From positions 1-12,815 of the forward strand of contig JAUCNG010222191.1 of assembly GCA_032353305.1 (NCBI GenBank): a stretch of 12,815 nucleotides of DNA. Reading direction: 5' to 3'. A model generated the notes under the pieces. The model was not told where the DNA came from. It ran no database searches and saw nothing but the letters and a program-made list of their open reading frames with translations. A program made the translations under genes and the position numbers. Positions 1 to 9,100 of the stretch are shown piece after piece (the stretch's first letter is position 1; each line of letters opens with the position of its first letter). Source of the DNA: Cephalothrix spiralis. Lineage: Eukaryota > Nemertea > Palaeonemertea > Archinemertea > Cephalotrichidae.

Positions 1-50
1 ATTTCTATCGGACAAAATGTGACTCAAAACTAGAATTTTAAAATACTTAC

Positions 51-150
51 ATGTGGAAGGTCGACTAAAACTTGTATACCTTCGCCAGGACCCATATGTG
101 ATACATGACTAAAATTCATTGGACCAGATATTAAAGATCTATCGATATGG
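51..150 (-). CDS. CDC42BP (MRCK/gek): MRCK exon, CRIB (p21-binding) motif
   Basis: 100 nt, acceptor TGCTTTTCAG, donor CCACAT|GTAAGT. After one completing base it encodes [20 protein letters not shown] then [27 protein letters not shown] fits the CRIB consensus ISxPxxFxHxxHxG; Met for the usual Val before the last Gly is also seen in vertebrate MRCK. CRIB binds GTP-loaded CDC42. The motif excludes citron kinase. The donor shows more coding sequence to the left of the window. Confidence 0.93.
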
Positions 151-3100
151 CTGAAAAGCAACAGACAAAAAACATTAAAACATTTTGTTCGTAAAAAACA
201 TGCTGAGATTTAAAAATTTAATTTTACTATTACCGGTATTTAAATCATCTCTTTTGTTGTAAGAAAAGAAAGTAAAATTATACAAATTGCTTTGAATATA
301 CTAAACTTCCTTTTTTATGCATGGAGAACAAAGAATGCAACGTACCGTCTAACAACAACATCTTCTTCTTTACCCTTAAAGGAAAACTTTCTCTTGTTTC
401 TAACTGCTATACGTTTGACATTTTCAGGGATTGATATCTTGTCCTCTTCTGAAATGAAAATTGGGAATAATTTAAAATCTGTCACAGATACTCCTTGAAA
501 TTTTGAAGATTTATGGCGTTCACGGTACATTTTGTACAGTGCGGTGTCACTGTTGGCTAGATAACTGCTCATTAAAGTTTATTCGGGTCCGATTTTGTCT
601 GGTATACAAGACGTTACTCAATGCGGAAAATGTCCACATCGCGCAATTTAATTTATAAACGACAGTGCAAAAATGTTTTGTTCATCAAACTTGGTTCGAT
701 TCTACTTCCTATACTATAATGATTTACTACAAAAGGGTTAATTTGATTTTTTTTAAATAAATAAACAATGCTAGCGTAAAATCCAAAAGTAAGTCCAAAC
801 AATTTTTTATAATTTAAGACATTTTAACGCTTTATTACACTCAACACGGATTATTGTCTTTTTCTTTTTACATAAACAATGCTGTATTGAAAACATGGCC
901 CAAGTACCTTGGCTAGTTTGGGTCAAAAACTAAGGGACTAGAAACAGGAAATCCCAGTCTCCGACACGAAAGATTCTCTTTTAAACCTCACATACTTACC
1001 ACGAGAACGATTGTGGAGATAAATGAGACGGACTGCATCGATAACACAGCTAAGATTGAGAGCACCTTCTCGATCAAGAGGCTTTAACTTAAAGAAAAAG
1101 ACAAAGATTATTAAGAAGCCAGTACAATACAAATATATTACGAACGTCTCCGATTCTAAGGAATATCGAGGTTTGTCTTTTCATGATTGCACATGCGCGT
1201 TGCGTTATTTCGAACATTGTTCAATACAATGTTCAATTCAGAGTTTATTACCAATCTTTGAGGTCTAGAAAATTAAAGATTTGCGACGGAATTAATGAAT
1301 GGATTTGTTTTTCTCTCTCTTTGTGTTGAGAAGATCATTTTGCGGTCTTTAAGCTATTATGTGCCGAGTTCGGTTTGGTGTAAGTGACCGTAAGAATTAA
1401 GGAAAATAGCGGTAAAATCGTTTCATACATTTTATTAACACCTATTTGCCCATGTTTTAACAACAGATAAAAATAGACCCCAGTAATTGATGGATTCGAA
1501 CCCGGGACTTCCAAATTACGAGCCAGATAAAGACTTACCTTCTTGATCGTTATAGTATGGATCCATTCCAGTGTATTAACATCATACACAAATACATCAT
1601 TTTCAGAATACACTATTAAATATGGAGCATTGTAAGCTGTAAATGAAAAGAATAATATTTAATTAGAACGAATTCAAATATATTCACATGTAGGGATCGA
1701 CAGTAACATACGTCTTAGAAGCAGACCAAATGTCAACATGGGAACCGCCTCGTTTGCTACTCTTATTCAAGCAATGCACTCCCAGCGATTTTTTATGTGC
1801 ATAAGCTATTTTCATTTAACACCAAGCCAAGGCAATTGCCTTAGATTTTGCAACCCAGTCTGGAGCACTGGTTGTCGACGGTAGGTGGGATCGAACCAAC
1901 GACCATGCGATTATGGGTCTCATATTCTACCGACAGAGCTAACAGGGAGACCCATGGATTATGACCTGTAATATGAATGACTAACATATATCAAGGAAAG
2001 AGTGTGTGATACAGGCCTAGTATTAATATGACTTTGACCATTCCTGAAGATAATCTATATTGTTAACTTACCTACACCCGTAGGTGGAGCTGGCCACATT
2101 AATTCCAGCGACCGCGAACGGTTACCTTTATTATCTACATATACACCTAGGGCTGAAAAAAATTAGAGCATATGTAGGCAATAGTTTAGAAATTCGTGAC
2201 GCGCTTTATAGGCTGACCAGTTTAAAGTTTTGCCAAACTCAGTACATAGAGGGTGGTGGGGGGAAATTACCCCCTCCCTATTCCTTAGCATTTTCCATGT
2301 CCAGTCCAACAATATATAGTTTATAAGCCATGGGGTAAACTACCAGCTAATATGAGAAAAAGTAGAAGGGAGTATTTTTTGCCCCCGCCAATTTTCCTGT
2401 CCCAATTGTTTATAATTAGAGCACACACACAAAACACACTCAAATTTCCCGATACAAATGTATACGTTTTTACCCCACGAAAACGAATAAGGATATTATC
2501 AGGAATACATATTATACAACGGTTCATTTTCATTTTTCGTACTTCAACATGAGATTTAAGAGCTTACCAAGACCTGACCGATACAGGACTTATAATTTAT
2601 TGAATTAAAAATTACAATACAAGCTTTTATCCGCGATTGAATTTAAAAAAATTAAAAACTTACTACTAAATACTAAAAGGAATTCTTTATGAGACATCTC
2701 AACAGCCCATAAAGCATCTAAAGTTGAATGCTGAATGTAGTTTAGATCGCCTCCACTGACTAAAACTGAAAGATAACCATTAAAACATTTATGATAGTCA
2801 CAACTTAATTCAACATTTTCCCTGACCAAGCGCAAGTCAACAAACATAAGAAGCTTTCGCGATAAGTAATTAGTCATATCTTCTGATCATCAATGACTTA
2901 TTCCACCGACTTTCTCCACAACAGAAAATTCCCCGACTTTTGCCGGACCCTACTTTCCCTATTTTAATCCTTTAGAAGTAAGGGACATGTTTAGACCCTA
3001 ATTGGCCCTATAAGAATCATAAATACAACATTTTAATACTTACAGTAGCATACATATTAAGGGACATGCTGTTTCTCCTACCCATGATTTTTATTTAGCT

Positions 3101-6100
3101 ACAAATGTTTTTTTTAATGTTTTCACAGTTTAAAAATATCAGTTTTGTATTTTGTTTATAATTTCCGGTTCCGCAGCAATATATTACCTCTAACACTTTT
3201 TTAAAGAAATATAGGGACTTTTTAACAATATAGGACTTAATAGGATTTATAACCACCAAATATGATTTTTAGCCCCTACTTTTCAATATTTAGATTCATT
3301 TGGTGTTTTAAGTTATTATTTTTCACAGAGCGACACGCGATAAGTGCTTGCACTTTTTTGTCAATCTGCCTTGAAAATAAAGTTTATAAATAAATAAGTT
3401 ATTATTATGAGAATATAAATATCATCGACTCTTCAAAACCACCTTAAGGTAAAGGTTACAAATATTGCGGTAAGAATAAAATGAATTTTAGTTACTGAGC
3501 CGAGCGAAGCGATGCGAGAATATTTTTGAATTTTCCAGCTACAGCAAAAATAGCACCGAAGAATTTTTTTTTACTAAACATATAGGAAGAATAGGATATT
3601 TTCTTAAAATATAGGTTTTTATAGGAATCCTAGGAAAATATAGGAAAATATACGACCGCTTTTCAATTAAATTAAATTCAATACTTACGGATTGGCGAAC
3701 CGTCTCCTTGCACACTATACATAGCAAAATTAGAAGGATAACCTACACAAAGTCTTTCATTCATCATTTCGATAAATTGCACTTGTCCTGGGCATAAAAT
3801 TTCTTTAACTTTCCTATGCCTTTGGCGGGTTCGATTTAATTCATAAACTATAACTGTCCGTTTGTTAGCAACACATAAACAAGTACTAGATCCTTGTCTT
3901 ACAAGTCCTGTGCAAAAAGTTAAACAACCTTTGCTTTCTCCGATTTTAACTGATTCCACATCGTATCCTTCTAATACTGTCATAGGGGTCAAGCGTATGT
4001 GGCGTTGTTTTCCTAAAAATAGAAGATGTAAAATATATTTTAGATAAAAAATTATTTATCATTTTTAAATGTGGTGTTCCATACTAGAAATAGAATACAA
4101 TATGTCCAATATTATGGAAAACAACCAGATGACTTAATTATCATGAATATTTTAATGATTGCAAAAAATATGCCATACTAAATCTTAATCACTCTTAAAT
4201 TAATCTGGAATATTTTCAGTGCATTTCAATTTTGTATAAAAAAATTATTGAATAAAATATTTATAAAAATTAAAAAGTCGCAAACAATTCACTTAAACGT
4301 AAAGTATTTTTACCGAGACAGGACGTTAATTTATAATGGGATTTACCGCCTACTGGGGAAATTGAACTCTATGGTCCTTTGGAGAAATTGATGTAACTCA
4401 GTTGTTGTTAAGACAGATTTGCACCAATTTATTTGAAAGAGCAGAACATATTCTCTCTTGTCTAGGTCAATTAATAATTAAGTCACAATATGACGTCATC
4501 AGGCTGTTTTCCATAATATTGGGACACCCTGTATATCAGGAAAATGCAATGAAATTTTTCGATTTTAAGCCATCTTTTAAAAGTTATCGCTCCTAGACGA
4601 TATTACCCTAGATTCGATTCCAATAAAAATCTTAAAGTTTGTAAGACATGTGGTTTGACATTTCCGAAAAGTGATTCCGTAACTTGTCATAGTTATGCCA
4701 TGCTACGGGTATAAATGCATCAGTTTCGGTTTCGTGACACTTCGGCATTTTCCGCTTGTTTCCGAAGATGAGAAAATCCAAAAGCACGTGGTTACTAATG
4801 GCAACCAAAATATTTACGTATAGAAATATTTCAAAAGAAAAATTTACAGTACTACTATGAGAGGAAATTTTGGTATACCCACCTGAAATGACTACTATTA
4901 ATTGTTCTGAATGCACTATTTCTATTTGTTGAACACTTTTTCGTTCTCCAATACGTGTTATAACTGAAACAAATAGAAAATATTCATTAACGACCGTTGT
5001 ATAGGATATAAGAAATAAATTTAAGCAAGGATTCAGAATAGAAAAATGTCAGAACACTGTATAGTCACTATAGTGGAAAGAACATTTCCCTTATTTGTTA
5101 AAGTTTTATTTCGATTTACTCTCGGCATCATCTCCCGACGAGGCGGTAAACTTTCTAGTGTAAGTAATCGATATCATACTAAATAGTAGGGCCAATCAGC
5201 GACGCGACATTATTTAAGAGTTTTTCTTCTGATTTGCTATTAGTCGTATTTATTAATTAAGGCTTTACTTTATAGATTATTCTTGAGAGAGAAAAAATCA
5301 CATAAAATCCATACAAATTAAACGATTTTATTAAATCTAAATGTTGATCTCTTAATCTTCTGATTCTAAATTCAAAGAGGCATGATGGTTACTGGAGTCC
5401 TTTCATTGTCTTTTAATGTAAGATTCTATAACCTTAGTCAATATTGATCGCGTCTACATAATTATTATTTTATAGCCATTTAAATGTAATGGTATAATGT
5501 GATACCATGCAGTGACTTTGGATATTCAAAATTGTTAATGTTTACTCACCATCTTTATTGATATCTATCACATGCAAACCCTCTTCTGTTCCCAAGAGTA
5601 AAGTATGGGGATCTGAAATAAAATAATAAGTTTTTAAAATACATGTGTACTAATAACGTATTAGCGTCAAAATAAGGCAATACAAATATTTTTTTGAATC
5701 AAACAAAAAAGTAGGACAAATTCGGATAGGTAACTACAAATTTGGACAACAGGAAGGGCTAGCTGCATACGTCAATTGGTAATAAGACCTCTTTTTCATC
5801 CGTGACTCTCATAAAACTTTCATTAGCAAGCACGCACTTCAAATAAGGGACGGGCTCGATAGCATTTTTGCTCCTCATGTCCCTTCTTATTTAACTACAT
5901 AACCATTTACCATTTATAATGTAAATATTTATACTAAAAAATGTAGTTATTAAGTAAATAAAAAAATTAAATTCCAAATCAACTACTGGCATATTTCCTA
6001 ACTTTTTAAAATATACTTGCCTCACCTTTCAAGATTCCATATATAGCCTTATTTTAATATGGATGTCACTCTATACCATAAATGTCATATAGCACAACAA

Positions 6101-9100
6101 AAATACTGAGAATCCAAGCCTCAATTTTTTAAATCAATATATATATTTCCATTTCCTAGCAGATAAGTCCATAAATGGATTTAAAAGCCTATAGACAGTT
6201 CATTTTGCACTGCAACGTGATTTAAAAATAAAAGCCCAGAGTTCATTTTGCACTACAAGGTTTTCCATTAGTAAATATATTTTTAGATCACATCTCCAGT
6301 TAAACCGAATTGATTTATGCTTGTACAGATACATATATACACAATAATAAAAGGTATAAACTTTTCAGTTATTGTTTATTTCCCTCATTTTTAATTGAGA
6401 TATTTGAGGTAAATGAAGGAAGAGGTATACTTTCTGAGGCATCAGAAAATGACGATTCAAATGTTTGTGGCTTGTCTGTGTCTGAAGATGCTTCACCTTT
6501 TTTAGTTTCAGTAGGTGGCGATGATGTTTTCGATGTCAATGTTTTTAGGAAATCTTTCAGTCTGTCTCTCGACTCGGCCGCTGATGGGCGGGTTAAAGGA
6601 TCCTGACTCCAAGTGTCGCTTATGAGGTCTTGTAGAATTTGAGGAGGAGAAGATTGGAGGCATTCAACTTCACCATCGTCGTTACGTTCTTCAACGATAA
6701 AAGGGGGTCTGTTATCGCTTGACATATGCCTAGTTAAATCATTCTTACCTCTGATATCTCTGAAATACTCTTGCTTATAATATCGTATTCCAAAGAAGAT
6801 CTCATACTCCATGAGACTTACGGCATACATATCAGATGCAGCTGAATAAAGACATTTTGCATTTACTATGAGTTCTGGTGCTGCGTAAGCTGGAGTACCT
6901 TTAAACTGCTGGGTGCTTTCAGAAAGTCCTTCAATGATGTCTGACAATCCAAAATCAGCAATCTTTATTACACCCAACTCAGTGATAAGGATATTTGCCA
7001 ACTTAAGGTCTTTGTGAATCATCGACTTCGAATGAAGGTAGACCATACCTTCATTGATTTGAATGCAAACATTAGTGTAGTCAATCAGTACTTGGAATCT
7101 TTCTTGCTTGTCTTCTAACATTCTTCCTGGATTACGGTTTCCTTTTGTTCTTTCCTTGATGTAATGAGTATCTAGATCTCCTTTACAAAGTTCAGTTACA
7201 ATATACCATTCCCAGGTCATTGTATAATATCTTAAAATATTCGGATGAATCATGCCTTGCAATACATTGATTTCATTCAAAATTCCAAAAGTATTTTCCT
7301 GCTCTTTCAGATACATGTTCTCTTTCATAGGTTTTATCATCTTGATTGCGACTTCTTTTTCTCTGTGGTTGCCTAACTCTTTAATAGAACCGGCATAAAC
7401 AATACCAAATGCCCCTTCCCCAAGAATTTTACTCATATTGGGTTTTACGTCATAAAATCCATACAACACATGCGGTAAAGATTTGATAAATTCACCAGTT
7501 CTCGCATCCGCACGACTGAATTTTGTCTGAGTTAAAATATACTGTTTACAAACATGAACAGCATTCATATATACTCTAAAATCTAATTTGTCATTCAAAA
7601 CTCTTTGAAAATAATTCAAAACGAGGAGGCATTTATCAAGATTACGCAGATAAGCATCACTAAATTCTCCAATAGTCATGGCGCTAATTTTTGAGCTTTT
7701 TGTACCATTTGTAGTATCTAATATTTCTTGTAATGGCTTAATTGTCCGTTCTCCAATGTTAAATTTGAAGTAACAATATCTAGCAGTAGCCAAGTACAGA
7801 ATATCAAACCAGGCGTGTCTAATAAGTCCTAAATCAAAGAATTTATCATCTATACGGCGTTTATTCATTCCATGATCTAAAAGTCTGCATGCGATATCAT
7901 AACAACCATTATAACAAGCAAAAAAATAAGATACACTAATATCTTCATCTGAAATACGATGTTCAAGAAGTATATCAAGTATCCTGAGGTCACCTCTTGA
8001 GCAAGCAGCAATTAAAGGTGATCTTATTATTATATCATTAACCAAAATAACATCATTTAAATTTGAACCGGCTTCTATCAAAACCTTAACACAGTCTAAA
8101 GTACCTTGAAATATTGCCACCATTATTGGAGATATCCTTCCATGTTTTTCCTTCACATATGTGACCCCTAAGTCAACATCATACTTTAGATATTCCTTTA
8201 CAATATCTAAACTTTCATAGCAACATGCGTCTAAAAACCCCATTTGAATGATATCTTTCTTAATGCCGCCCTGTTGTAGAAGCAATCGCAACATATTTAA
8301 ATCACCTTTTAGATTAGCACTTGTCAATACAGAAACTTTTATAACGACATTTGGGTTAGCCCCAGCATCGAAAAGTAACTTTACAACTTCCAAGTGCCCT
8401 CCAAGTGCTGCAAAGATTAGTGGAGTAAATTTCATACATTTACATTTACCGACAGTTGTATCCAAATTTGGTTTAGGCCTATGATCAATGAATGTCTTAA
8501 CAATGTCTACGTAGCCTACATCACATGCAAAACTAAGGGATTTTTCAATATTTCTCGAACTAATGTCATGTTTAAGCAATATCTTTACGATTTCATGATG
8601 TTCATTTTCTGTAGCACATTGAAGTGCATCTATTCCATGTTCAGAATCTGTAGCTAATATAACATTAGGCCTGGCACCTTTATCAAGAAGAAATTTAACA
8701 ATATCTTGGTTGCCTTTGCAACATGCTGCCATTAAAGGCGTCGTTTTGAATCCTCTTTTGTCAATATCAATGCAGGGGTACTTTAATAAAAGTTCCTCTA
8801 CGATGTCCAAATCCGTTGTACACGCTTGCTCTAAAGCAGTCTGAACATCTTCTAATTTTAGATTACAGTTTAAGAGAATCTTTATCACTTCCAGTTTACA
8901 AGACATTACTGCAAATGACAATGCAGTAAATCCTCTAAATTTTCTTAATGAGATAATATTTGGATCTGCGCCATATAGAATGAGAATTTTAACAAGATCT
9001 GCATGGCCTTTTTCAGCAGCCAACATTAAAGGAGTTGTATAATCAAACAGGGGATTAATCTTATTCAAATTTGTTATTCTTTTCGTCAAAAGTCTAAATA

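Larger units (their letters stand above)
2766..3688 (-). other. MRCK intron, 923 bp, with dispersed-repeat fragments
   Basis: GTAAGT...TTTCAG. It holds a degraded member of the CCTGAC/GAAAATTCCC repeat family (about 2900-2970), two AGGGACATG-containing segments (2982 and 3061) and two ATAGGA-rich stretches (about 3208-3255 and 3581-3653). No gene is seen. Confidence 0.8.

Noticed and set aside
315-572. Small minus-strand gene starting near 572
   Set aside because: Only the part 346-448 is coding (MRCK exon); the rest is intron read-through beyond the acceptor and donor.
1878-1953. Functional tRNA-Met gene on the minus strand
   Set aside because: A and B boxes and a CAT-like loop are present, but the acceptor and D stems do not pair and position 33 is C, so it is a tRNA-derived SINE.
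2321-2552. Overlapping opposite-strand frames of about 65-70 codons
   Set aside because: No family features, biased AT-driven composition, and they lie wholly inside an MRCK intron.
3493-3520. GAGCCGAGCGAAGCGATGCGAG, a GC-rich island
   Set aside because: Looks like part of a dispersed repeat but is too short and single-copy here to define.
3678-3992. Stand-alone 104-aa minus-strand gene
   Set aside because: It is the large MRCK CNH exon; the apparent start is a TTG inside the exon and the last residues are read through the donor.
5840-5891. Inverted pair AAATAAGGGAC / GTCCCTTCTTATTT
   Set aside because: Arms differ by a three-base gap and the loop is long; too weak to call an element.
6310-6606. 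98-codon plus-strand frame
   Set aside because: Antisense shadow of the C-terminal part of the ankyrin-kinase gene.
8248-8484. 78-codon plus-strand frame
   Set aside because: Antisense shadow of ankyrin-coding sequence.
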